This document shows positions 44,757-51,718 of a DNA stretch of 51,718 nucleotides, one piece after another; position 1 is the first letter of the stretch; every line of letters starts with the position of its first letter. The stretch is taken from assembly GCA_945872245.1 (NCBI GenBank), contig CAMBZB010000014.1, positions 1 to 51,718 of the forward strand. Reading direction: 5' to 3'. A program made the translations under genes and the position numbers. The notes beneath the pieces are model-generated. The model made no database searches. It worked only from the letters and a program-made list of their open reading frames with translations, and had not been told where the DNA came from. The stretch comes from Flavobacterium psychrophilum (lineage in GTDB: Bacteria; Bacteroidota; Bacteroidia; Flavobacteriales; Flavobacteriaceae).

Positions 44757-45926
44757 ATGAAAAAATTACCATTACTTTTTGTCTGTCTAATTGTTGTTTC
44801 ATTTGCAAAAGCACAAGAGAGAGTTATCACCACAGGAGTCCCCTTTTTATTGGTTGCTGCCGATGCCAGAGCTGCCGGTTTAGGAGATCAAGGGGTAGCC
44901 ACATCCGCTGATGCTTTCTCGCAACAATGGAACCCTGCAAAATATGCTTTTGCCCTAGACAAGCAAGGATTTTCCGTAAGCTACACCCCTTACCTTACTG
45001 ATTTGGTCAATGACATCTCACTAGCACAAGTAACCTATTATAACAAACTTAACGAGCGAAGCGCTTTTGCAGGAAGTCTGCGCTATTTTGGTTTAGGCAA
45101 CATCGAACTTCGCGAAACTGGAGACCCTAATGAAATTCCAAGAATTGTTTCTCCAAATGAGTTCGCGTTTGACGGCTCCTATTCTCTAAAGTTAAGCGAA
45201 AAATTTGCTATGGCTGTTGGGGTAAAATACATCCGTTCCAATCTAAAGGTAGCGACTGAAACTGGCGATGCGTCTCCAGCAAGTTCATTTGCTATTGATG
45301 TTGCCGGTTTTTATCAATCCGAGGAAATAGCCTATAATGAATTCAACGGCAGATGGAGAGCAGGATTCAATATTCAAAATCTTGGTCCTAAAATTAGTTA
45401 TGACAATGATGAAATAAGTAACAACTTTCTTCCCGCCAATTTAAAAGTGGGGACGGGTTTTGATTTTATTCTTGACGACTACAACAAAGTTGCCCTAAAT
45501 CTTGAGTTTAATAAATTATTGGTTCCTACACCACAAAATCCTGATTTAAATGGAGATGGAGAGGTAACTCCCGAAGAAAGAACTCAAAGTCTAGATGATT
45601 ATCGCTCGATTGGATGGACATCGGGAATTTTCAAATCTTTTGGTGATGCACCGGGTGGTTTTAGCGAAGAGTTAAAAGAAATTACCTATTCCGTCGGGGC
45701 GGAGTATTTATACCAAGATTCCTTTGCTATGCGTTTGGGTTATTTTCACGAAAGTCCTGACAAGGGAGCTCGACAGTTCTTTTCGCTTGGAGCTGGCTTC
45801 AAGTATACAGCTACAAAAGTAGATGTTTCCTATTTGTTTTCTGCTTCTAATGTAAGAAACCCTTTGGAAAACACACTCCGATTCTCACTTACTTTTAATT
45901 TTGGCGACAAGTACGAAGAATACTAG
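44757..45926 (+). CDS. porV: type IX secretion system outer-membrane protein PorV
   Basis: About 389 residues from ATG 44757, which starts the signal peptide MKKLPLLFVCLIVVSFAKAQ; the frame opens 8 codons earlier. It is a FadL-like 14-strand outer-membrane barrel with the family hallmark FLLVAADARAAGLGDQGVATS and WNPAKYAF at the N-terminus and FSLTFNFGDKYEEY at the end. PorV carries T9SS cargo from the translocon to PorU. Residues around LNGDGEVTPEERTQSLDDY form a calcium-loop-like insertion. It is followed by a strong terminator. Confidence 0.95.
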   Translation: MKKLPLLFVCLIVVSFAKAQERVITTGVPFLLVAADARAAGLGDQGVATSADAFSQQWNPAKYAFALDKQGFSVSYTPYLTDLVNDISLAQVTYYNKLNERSAFAGSLRYFGLGNIELRETGDPNEIPRIVSPNEFAFDGSYSLKLSEKFAMAVGVKYIRSNLKVATETGDASPASSFAIDVAGFYQSEEIAYNEFNGRWRAGFNIQNLGPKISYDNDEISNNFLPANLKVGTGFDFILDDYNKVALNLEFNKLLVPTPQNPDLNGDGEVTPEERTQSLDDYRSIGWTSGIFKSFGDAPGGFSEELKEITYSVGAEYLYQDSFAMRLGYFHESPDKGARQFFSLGAGFKYTATKVDVSYLFSASNVRNPLENTLRFSLTFNFGDKYEEY

Positions 45927-45947
45927 AAATAATTAACGCGCCACAAG

Positions 45948-45985
45948 AAATCCAAATTTCAATACGATGAAATTTGGATTTTTTC
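45948..45985 (+). terminator. intrinsic terminator after porV
   Basis: Perfect 13-bp arms AAATCCAAATTTC (45948-45960) and GAAATTTGGATTT (45969-45981), an 8-base loop, and continuing T residues. It is 22 bp past the porV stop. Confidence 0.85.
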
Positions 45986-46093
45986 ATTTAAAAAGAATGA
46001 GTGATTTCGGTATTACGACTTCATTTTCTTCATTGTAAAAAATTATTTTAAAAAAAGAATAAAAAATACACCAAAATTGTATTATAAATTTTA

Positions 46094-46120
46094 TTGACTC
46101 CTTGGAATGTCCTACTTTTG
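46094..46120 (+). promoter_or_regulatory. promoter of pdhA-pdhC
   Basis: TTG at 46094-46096, 16-base spacer, TACTTTTG at 46113-46120. The predicted start near 46127 leaves a leader of about 170 bases before pdhA. The leader shows no riboswitch class I recognise and no long hairpin. Confidence 0.65.
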
Positions 46121-46296
46121 CACTTCGAGTTTTCGCAATTCAAATTCACGATAAAGAAATTATTTTGGTTCTTGACAATAATTAATAAACACAACGAAAA
46201 CCATACAAACAGTTAAAATTAGTTCTTTTAAGGATGACAGATCTAAACTGAATTATAGGCTAACAACATATTACCAAAGAAAAATAAGTAAAACAG

Positions 46297-47295
46297 ATGA
46301 AAGAAGTTACAAAAGAGGTTTATTTAAAGTGGTATGAAGACATGTTACTTTGGAGAAAGTTTGAAGACAAATTAGCAGCATTGTACATTCAACAAAAAAT
46401 CAGAGGATTTCTGCATTTATATAACGGTCAAGAAGCCGTTTTGGCTGGTGCATTGCACGCTATGGACCTGACGAAAGACAAAATGATTACCGCATACAGA
46501 AATCACGTACAGCCAATAGGAATGGGCGTTGATCCAAGACGTGTCATGGCAGAACTTTTAGGAAAAGCAACCGGAACATCAAAAGGAATGGGTGGGTCTA
46601 TGCATATTTTCTCTAAAGAACATCGGTTTTATGGCGGACACGGAATCGTGGGTGGGCAAATTCCCGTTGGAGCCGGTTTGGCTTTTGCTGATAAATATTT
46701 TGAAACTGGCGGCGTAACCATGACGTATTTTGGTGATGGCGCATCGCGACAAGGTTCCCTTCATGAAGCCTTTAACATGGCCATGCTTTGGAATCTTCCT
46801 GTGGTATTTATCGTAGAAAATAACGGTTACGCTATGGGAACTTCCGTAGAAAGAACCGCAAATCATCCCGATATTTGGAAACTAGGACTTGGATACGAAA
46901 TGCCTTGCGGACCCGTTGACGGAATGAATCCTGTAAAAGTTGCCGAAGCAATGAGTGAAGCTATCGAAAGAGCACGCAGCGGTGGTGGGCCAACTTTTCT
47001 TGAAATGAAAACATACCGATACAGAGGGCACTCGATGTCTGACGCACAATTATACCGTTCAAAAGAAGAAGTAGAAGAGTATAAAAAAATCGACCCGATT
47101 ACTCAAGTTTTAGATGTGATCAAAGATCAGAAATATGCTACTGAAGAAGAAATTCAAGCAATCGACCAGAGAGTAAAAGACTTGGTTGAAGAATGCGTTA
47201 AATTTGCCGAAGAATCACCATACCCGGAAGTACAACAACTATATGACGTGGTGTACGATCAAGAAAACTATCCATTTATTCCCCATAAACTATAA
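46297..47295 (+). CDS. pdhA: pyruvate dehydrogenase E1 component, alpha subunit
   Basis: A 332-residue thiamine-diphosphate enzyme subunit of the pyruvate dehydrogenase complex, which decarboxylates pyruvate and passes the acetyl group to E2. The TPP/Mg motif runs from GDG (146-148) to NN (175-176). The block KGMGGSMHIF (96-105), HGIVGGQIPVGAGLA and YRYRGHSMSD (phosphorylation-loop region) are characteristic. The beta subunit gene is not adjacent; pdhC follows after 8 bp, and pdhB is presumably elsewhere, as in other flavobacteria. Confidence 0.95.
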   Translation: MKEVTKEVYLKWYEDMLLWRKFEDKLAALYIQQKIRGFLHLYNGQEAVLAGALHAMDLTKDKMITAYRNHVQPIGMGVDPRRVMAELLGKATGTSKGMGGSMHIFSKEHRFYGGHGIVGGQIPVGAGLAFADKYFETGGVTMTYFGDGASRQGSLHEAFNMAMLWNLPVVFIVENNGYAMGTSVERTANHPDIWKLGLGYEMPCGPVDGMNPVKVAEAMSEAIERARSGGGPTFLEMKTYRYRGHSMSDAQLYRSKEEVEEYKKIDPITQVLDVIKDQKYATEEEIQAIDQRVKDLVEECVKFAEESPYPEVQQLYDVVYDQENYPFIPHKL

Positions 47296-47303
47296 AATCA
47301 ATT

Positions 47304-48944
47304 ATGGCTACAATTATAACGATGCCTCGTTTGAGCGACACCATGACAGATGGAACAGTGGCAACTTGGTTAAAAAAAGTAGGAGACAAAGTAAGCGAAG
47401 GCGATATGCTGGCTGAAATTGAAACTGATAAAGCAACAATGGAATTTGAGTCTTTCAACGAGGGAACTCTTTTATATATTGGCATTCAAGAAGGAGAAAC
47501 TGCACCCGTAGATTCTCTGTTAGCCATTATTGGAACTGAAGGCGAAGATATTGCTGCTTTAATAGCTGGAGGTGCAAATGCAACTCCAACAACAGCGGAT
47601 GCTCCAGCAACAACGGAAGTTAAAAAAGAAGAAACTGCTGCTCCAACCGCAACCACTTTACCAAAAGGAGTTGTTGTGGTAACCATGCCTCGCTTAAGCG
47701 ATACCATGACTGAAGGAACCGTGGCAACTTGGTTGAAAAAAGTAGGTGATAAAGTTTCCGAAGGCGATATTCTTGCTGAAATCGAAACTGACAAAGCCAC
47801 AATGGAATTCGAATCCTTCAACGAAGGAACCTTATTATATATTGGCATTCCAGAAGGGCAATCTGCTCCAATAGATAGCTTATTGGCCATCATTGGACCA
47901 GCAGGAACAGACATTAGCGGTGTGGCCGAAAATTATAAGATAGGAGGAACTGCGCCCGTTGCAGCTGCAACAGAAGAAGCAAAATCAGCACCGACAACAA
48001 ATGTTACCCTGAGCGCAGTCGAAGGGCAAGAAACACCCGCTGACAGTCAACGTGTTTTAGCTTCACCATTAGCAAAGAAAATTGCTGGTGAAAAAGGAAT
48101 TCAATTGACTCAAGTGAAAGGTTCTGGAGAAAACGGACGCATTACTAAAAGTGATGTGGAAAACTTTAATGTTGGAAGCCAAGAGCCAAGAGCCAAGAGC
48201 CAAGAAGCTGCACCGGCAAAAGCGGAAACTGTTGCTGCAAAACCTTATGTTCCTGCAGGACAAGTTGCAACGGAAGAAATCAAAAATTCGCAAATGCGTA
48301 AAATAATTGCGAAACGTTTAGCAGAATCATTGTTTACTGCCCCACATTACAACTTGGTCATTGAAGTAACAATGGATGAGGCAATGAAATCAAGAGCAAT
48401 TATTAACGGCGTTCCAGACACCAAAGTATCTTTTAACGATATGGTGATAAAAGCTTCTGCATTAGCTTTGAAAAAACATCCAAAAATTAATTCACAATGG
48501 ACTGCTGAATCCATCATCATCAACTATCATGTGAATATTGGTGTTGCCGTTGCTGTTGAAGACGGATTAGTGGTTCCTGTATTACCTTTTACGGATGGTA
48601 TGAGTTTGTCTCAAATTGGAACAAGCGTAAGAGATTTGGCAGGAAGGGCTAAAAACAAAAAATTATTGCCTACCGAAATGGAAGGAAGTACTTTCACGAT
48701 TTCCAACCTTGGAATGTTTGGAATTACAGAATTCAACTCCATCATCAACCAACCGAATTCTGCCATCTTATCCGTAGGAGCAATTGTGGAAAAACCGGTA
48801 GTTAAAAATGGACAAATCGTAGTAGGAAACACGATGATGTTATCTTTGGCTTGCGATCACCGAACTATTGATGGTGCAACTGGAGCACAGTTCTTGCAAA
48901 CTTTGAAACAATATATTGAAAACCCAGTGACGATGCTCGCGTAA
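47304..48944 (+). CDS. pdhC: pyruvate dehydrogenase E2 component (dihydrolipoamide acetyltransferase)
   Basis: A 546-residue transacetylase core protein. Two nearly identical lipoyl domains lie at about 1-78 and 125-202, with lipoylated lysines K43 and K164, both in ETDKATMEF. They are joined by an Ala/Thr linker. A peripheral subunit-binding domain is at 250-287 (LASPLAKKIAGEKGI, then GSGENGRITKSDV). The catalytic domain is about 325-546, with H519 and D523 in DHRTIDG. The linker at 288-302 contains a 7-bp tandem DNA repeat, and residues 235-242 are encoded by a repeat-like sequence. It follows pdhA by 8 bp. Confidence 0.96.
   Translation: MATIITMPRLSDTMTDGTVATWLKKVGDKVSEGDMLAEIETDKATMEFESFNEGTLLYIGIQEGETAPVDSLLAIIGTEGEDIAALIAGGANATPTTADAPATTEVKKEETAAPTATTLPKGVVVVTMPRLSDTMTEGTVATWLKKVGDKVSEGDILAEIETDKATMEFESFNEGTLLYIGIPEGQSAPIDSLLAIIGPAGTDISGVAENYKIGGTAPVAAATEEAKSAPTTNVTLSAVEGQETPADSQRVLASPLAKKIAGEKGIQLTQVKGSGENGRITKSDVENFNVGSQEPRAKSQEAAPAKAETVAAKPYVPAGQVATEEIKNSQMRKIIAKRLAESLFTAPHYNLVIEVTMDEAMKSRAIINGVPDTKVSFNDMVIKASALALKKHPKINSQWTAESIIINYHVNIGVAVAVEDGLVVPVLPFTDGMSLSQIGTSVRDLAGRAKNKKLLPTEMEGSTFTISNLGMFGITEFNSIINQPNSAILSVGAIVEKPVVKNGQIVVGNTMMLSLACDHRTIDGATGAQFLQTLKQYIENPVTMLA
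48177..48204 (+). repeat. four tandem copies of the heptamer AGCCAAG inside pdhC
   Basis: A 28-bp perfect array in the linker before the catalytic domain; it encodes SQEPRAKSQE. A gain or loss of one unit shifts the reading frame. Confidence 0.9.
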
Positions 48945-48965
48945 TAGCTCTTTAGATCATATATG

Positions 48966-49000
48966 AAATCCCGTTTTGAGCAATCAGAACGGGATTTTTT
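48966..49000 (+). terminator. intrinsic terminator after pdhC
   Basis: Perfect 10-bp arms AAATCCCGTT (48966-48975) and AACGGGATTT (48988-48997), 12-base loop, followed by T residues. It sits between the convergent pdhC and glycosyltransferase genes and ends just before the latter's stop (48999), so it may work in both directions. Confidence 0.8.
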
Positions 49001-50240
49001 ATTTGTTTTTCTCCTCAATCCAACGAGACATATATTTGGTACTTGTCAAGGTATGATGCTGCAATAGTGTTCCTATAAAATTATGCAATCGATGTTGTTT
49101 TAAATGGGTATGCACTTTAAAAATATGCATTATAAATTCATCTGCAAACAAAGATTTTAAATAGCGTTTTTCTATAATTTCAAAACCATTTTCTTGTGCT
49201 TTAAGCCAAACGGTTTTGTCTTGATATAATTCCACCGCTTTATCTGCATAGACTTGTGAATTATCACCAATAAATCCATTCCAAGGCAAATTACCACACA
49301 TCGATTCGGCTCCAATAGTTGTCGTTACACTAGGAGTTCCGCATTGCATCGCTTCGACCAATTTTCCTTTTATTCCAGCTCCAAAGCGCAGAGGAGCTAA
49401 AATAACTCTAGCATTTCGAACTACTTCTTGAGCATCAACGGCACGACCCATAATAAGAAAACCTTGTTTGGGTTGATGCAATTGCAATACTTTTTGCGAA
49501 GGATAAGCTCCATAAATCTGTAAAACAGCTTCCGGCATCACTTTTCTGATGAGTGGCCATATCGTTTCTTTCAGATACTGAACGGCATTCCAATTCGGTT
49601 CGTGAAGGAAGTTACCGATGAAAACAAAATTTTTCCGTTCTTCAAATGAAGGCAGATTTTGAATCGTTGAAACAGCAATTGGCTCCAACAACAAAGGCAA
49701 ATAATACAATAAATCAGCATCTATTTTAAAAACAGATTGTAGCAATTCTATTTCAAATTCGGCAATCATCAGTGAAATATCGCAACGCAAAATACTGGCG
49801 ATTTCTCTTTTGGCAATATCTTCTACTAGCAAGTCATCGGTGGTAAAAGACCGGTTTTCCTTAAATGCTTTTTGTCGTGCCAAACGCAGGCAATGCAAAT
49901 CTTCTGTATCCAATACTCGCAAAGCATCGGGACAATTTTCGACAACGCGCCAGCCAAATTGTTCTTCCATCATAAAACGATCAAACAAGACAATTGACGG
50001 ATTCAACTCCTTTACAAAAACATCAAAACTAGAACAATTCAAAGTGATGGATTTTTTGGAAACTCTCAAAGATTCCAAATTAATCATATAATCACTGTCT
50101 GAAGCGGAACTGGCAAAAGTAACCTCATAACCCTGCTGCTTAAAAATCCGAATCAATTGTACCATCCTTCCTCCAGCCGCAGAAGAATTAGGCTCTGGCC
50201 AAACAAAACCAATAATTAAAACGCGCTGATTTGTAATCAT
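48999..50240 (-). CDS. glycosyltransferase (GT4-like, GT-B fold)
   Basis: A 413-residue cytoplasmic or membrane-associated transferase. The N-terminal Rossmann half begins RVLIIGFVWPEPNSSAAGGR, with the glycine-rich acceptor-side loop. The C-terminal half has FVFIGNFLHEPNWNAVQYL and LAPLRFGAGIKGKLVEAMQCG, where the E-x7-E-like sugar-nucleotide site of GT4 enzymes is expected. Donor and acceptor cannot be read from the sequence. There is no glycan cluster around it; the gene stands alone, converging on pdhC. Confidence 0.8.
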   Translation of the reverse strand: MITNQRVLIIGFVWPEPNSSAAGGRMVQLIRIFKQQGYEVTFASSASDSDYMINLESLRVSKKSITLNCSSFDVFVKELNPSIVLFDRFMMEEQFGWRVVENCPDALRVLDTEDLHCLRLARQKAFKENRSFTTDDLLVEDIAKREIASILRCDISLMIAEFEIELLQSVFKIDADLLYYLPLLLEPIAVSTIQNLPSFEERKNFVFIGNFLHEPNWNAVQYLKETIWPLIRKVMPEAVLQIYGAYPSQKVLQLHQPKQGFLIMGRAVDAQEVVRNARVILAPLRFGAGIKGKLVEAMQCGTPSVTTTIGAESMCGNLPWNGFIGDNSQVYADKAVELYQDKTVWLKAQENGFEIIEKRYLKSLFADEFIMHIFKVHTHLKQHRLHNFIGTLLQHHTLTSTKYMSRWIEEKNK

Positions 50241-50315
50241 AAAACTTCCTGTTTACAATGCAAAATAAGGAAAATAAAACAGTAAATCAATCCATTTCAC
50301 AACAAATAAAAGCCG

Positions 50316-50323
50316 TATTTTTG
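50316..50323 (+). promoter_or_regulatory. candidate -7 element of miaE
   Basis: TATTTTTG matches TAnnTTTG, 26 bp upstream of the miaE ATG. The -33 region is poor. Confidence 0.4.
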
Positions 50324-50349
50324 CAAATTATCTTCATAAACAGAAAAAA

Positions 50350-50931
50350 ATGTTAGGATTAAAATTAGCCACCGACCCTAAATGGGTAACTATCGTTGAA
50401 TCGAACATCGAAGAAATCTTGACCGATCACGCTTGGTGTGAACAAAAAGCGGCAACAAACATCATCACTATCATTACTTATAATTCGGAACACGAAGAAT
50501 TGGTTACCGATTTATTGGAAATTGCCAAAGAAGAATTAGAACATTTCCAGATGGTGCACAATATTATCAAGGAACGTGGACTAAAATTAGGAAGAGAGCG
50601 AAAAGACCATTACGTCAACGAACTTTTTAAATTTTTGAAAAAAGACGGAAGCAGAAACGACGCTTTTGTGGATAGATTACTATTTTCCGCTATGATTGAG
50701 GCCAGAAGTTGCGAAAGATTCAAAGTGTTGTCACAAAATATCGAAGACAAAGAGTTGGCCGAATTTTATAGAAAACTAATGATTAGCGAAGCGGGACATT
50801 ACACCACGTTTCTTCGTTTCGCCAAAAAATACTCCGAAAAAGTGGATGTAGATAAACGCTGGCAAGAATGGATTGATTTTGAAGGTGAATTAATTACAAA
50901 CTACGGAAAAAGCGAAACCGTCCACGGATAA
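50350..50931 (+). CDS. miaE: tRNA-(ms2io6A37) hydroxylase-like diiron protein
   Basis: A 193-residue all-helical ferritin-like protein. The metal ligands are visible: E31, E62 with H65 (EELEHF), E117 (IEARSCERF) and E147 with H150 (SEAGHY). MiaE hydroxylates the isopentenyl group of the modified adenosine 37 in tRNA. The conserved start MLGLKLATDPKWV and the ligand spacing support this family over ordinary ferritins. It is monocistronic, divergent from the glycosyltransferase gene. Confidence 0.9.
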   Translation: MLGLKLATDPKWVTIVESNIEEILTDHAWCEQKAATNIITIITYNSEHEELVTDLLEIAKEELEHFQMVHNIIKERGLKLGRERKDHYVNELFKFLKKDGSRNDAFVDRLLFSAMIEARSCERFKVLSQNIEDKELAEFYRKLMISEAGHYTTFLRFAKKYSEKVDVDKRWQEWIDFEGELITNYGKSETVHG

Positions 50932-51140
50932 ATTCACACTTAATTTTTGCTACTGCTCAAGTTTTGGGATTGATTCTAGAATATTTCAGAATTAGATTTT
51001 TTTTATTAAGCGTCATTTCCAACAGGCACAACGAAGTAATATTTTGTTGATCGCACTGTTTTTTAGTCCGTTATACTCATAAAGACAATTATAAAAGATT
51101 GCCACTTTTCAATGTGTTACGTTCGCAATGAAAACAAGCC

Positions 51141-51165
51141 AAAAAAAATCCCGATAAAATCGGGA
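51141..51165 (-). terminator. intrinsic terminator after rpsA
   Basis: TCCCGAT-AAA-ATCGGGA hairpin (51149-51165), followed on the minus strand by eight T residues. It is 31 bp past the rpsA stop. Confidence 0.85.
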
Positions 51166-51195
51166 CTTTCTATGTTCAAAATCAAGAAATATATA

Positions 51196-51718
51196 TTATT
51201 TCTTTTTCTCGCTTTTTTCCATTTTGGCCTTCAACCCAGCAAGGATGTCATTGTTGTCTCCAAGAGTTGCAGCTGGTGCATTTGTAGCTGAAGCAACTGC
51301 TTCGGCAACAGCTTTAACAGCTTTCTCTTCTTCCTCACGGAATATAGCCGTGTGCGAGGCAACCACTCTTTTGAATTCTTTGTTGAATTCGATTACTTTG
51401 AATTCAGCAGTTTCTCCTTTTTTCAATTTCTTACCGTCTTCTTTTTCAAGGTGACGTGTTGGAATGAAAGCAACGATATCTTCTCCGAATTCTACAGTAG
51501 CTCCTTTGTCAACTATCTCAGCAATTTCTCCGCTGTGGATAGTTCCAACTGCGAATGAAGCTTCGTATTTATCCCAAGGATTAGCAGTAGTTTGTTTGTG
51601 ACCTAGAGATAATTTACGTCCGTCAACATCCAATTCTAATACAACTACATCTAATTTTTCACCAACATTCACAAATTCAGATGGATGCTTGATTTTCTTA
51701 GTCCAAGATAGGTCTGAG
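51196..51718 (-). CDS. rpsA: 30S ribosomal protein S1, C-terminal part (partial)
   Basis: The frame stays open to the right edge of the window (reads DLSWTKKIKHPSEFVNVGEK there), so the gene start is outside; the methionine at 51672 is an internal GTG. Visible are the end of one S1 RNA-binding domain (KLDVVVLELDVDGRKLSLGHKQ), a full S1 domain (KYEASFAVGTIHSGEIAEIV, then VEFGEDIVAFIPTRHL) and an Ala/Lys-rich acidic tail ending LKAKMEKSEKKK. S1 binds mRNA and helps initiation on weak Shine-Dalgarno leaders, which is relevant in this phylum. It is followed by a strong terminator. Confidence 0.92.
   Translation of the reverse strand, partial: SDLSWTKKIKHPSEFVNVGEKLDVVVLELDVDGRKLSLGHKQTTANPWDKYEASFAVGTIHSGEIAEIVDKGATVEFGEDIVAFIPTRHLEKEDGKKLKKGETAEFKVIEFNKEFKRVVASHTAIFREEEEKAVKAVAEAVASATNAPAATLGDNNDILAGLKAKMEKSEKKK

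Noticed and set aside
44315..44833. 172-residue open frame on the minus strand over the end of porU and start of porV
   Set aside because: It is antisense to two strongly supported genes, has no recognisable domain, and its composition reflects the complementary codons.
46127..46296. A riboswitch in the 170-base pdhA leader
   Set aside because: No conserved core or paired architecture of a known class was found, and no terminator-antiterminator pair is visible.
47486..47914. 142-residue minus-strand frame across both lipoyl domains of pdhC
   Set aside because: Its internal repeat simply mirrors the duplicated lipoyl domains; it is a shadow frame.
47304..47915. The two near-identical halves of the E2 N-terminus as a recent duplication artefact
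   Set aside because: Two tandem lipoyl domains are a common form of E2, both lysines are kept and synonymous differences have built up.

Overview
The window is a low-GC chromosome segment from a member of the Bacteroidota, most likely Flavobacterium or a close relative. The evidence is a gldJ-porU-porV cluster (gliding motility and type IX secretion), a SusC/SusD pair, lipoproteins with short acidic stretches after the cysteine, and several promoters of the Bacteroidota form TTG-N16-19-TAnnTTTG. No insertion sequence, phage gene, rRNA or CRISPR array was seen.

Region by region. 1-10.3 kb is housekeeping: the end of an MlaE-type permease and its MlaF-type ATPase, a mannose-1-phosphate guanylyltransferase, a SprT-like metalloprotein, a short-chain dehydrogenase, an acyl-CoA dehydrogenase, anmK, nhaA, and an ExbB-ExbD-TonB-folC run. 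10.5-37.5 kb is a polysaccharide utilisation locus (PUL) that looks specific for beta-1,3/1,6-glucan (laminarin type). It has two leftward transcription units and one rightward regulator. Unit A (17.6 to 10.5 kb) encodes SusC, SusD and two surface-type glycan-binding lipoproteins. Unit B (34.3 to 18.5 kb) encodes a TIM-barrel glycosidase fused to an apparent outer-membrane beta-barrel, an Ig-like/jelly-roll lipoprotein, a GH16 lipoprotein, a large GH149-like beta-1,3-glucan phosphorylase, a GH30, a GPH-type symporter, a T9SS-secreted GH16 and an MFS sugar porter. A tRNA-Val gene followed by a 112-bp tandem repeat separates the units. The regulator at 34.6 kb is a SusR-like one-protein sensor (propeller, Y_Y_Y, one membrane span, coiled coil, LuxR-type HTH). 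37.6-51.7 kb returns to core genes: murF, gldJ, porU, porV, pdhA, pdhC, a glycosyltransferase, miaE and the 3' end of rpsA.

How the PUL probably works (inference): surface lipoproteins bind glucan; GH16 and GH30 enzymes cut the main chain and beta-1,6 branches; SusCD imports oligosaccharides; MFS/GPH carriers move them into the cytoplasm; the GH149-like enzyme phosphorolyses them to glucose-1-phosphate. One GH16 has a T9SS sorting domain, so it should be processed by the PorU/PorV system encoded about 20 kb away.

The most unusual features are linked. The intergenic region in front of unit B contains a decayed copy of the 5' end of susC (20 of 46 aligned residues identical, then two AAA-to-TAA changes). 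It also carries two exact copies of a 15-base motif (ATACAAAAACACATC) that occurs once at the matching place upstream of the intact susC. The promoter region and start of susC therefore seem to have been duplicated or left behind in front of the glycosidase-barrel gene, which may explain co-regulation of the two units.
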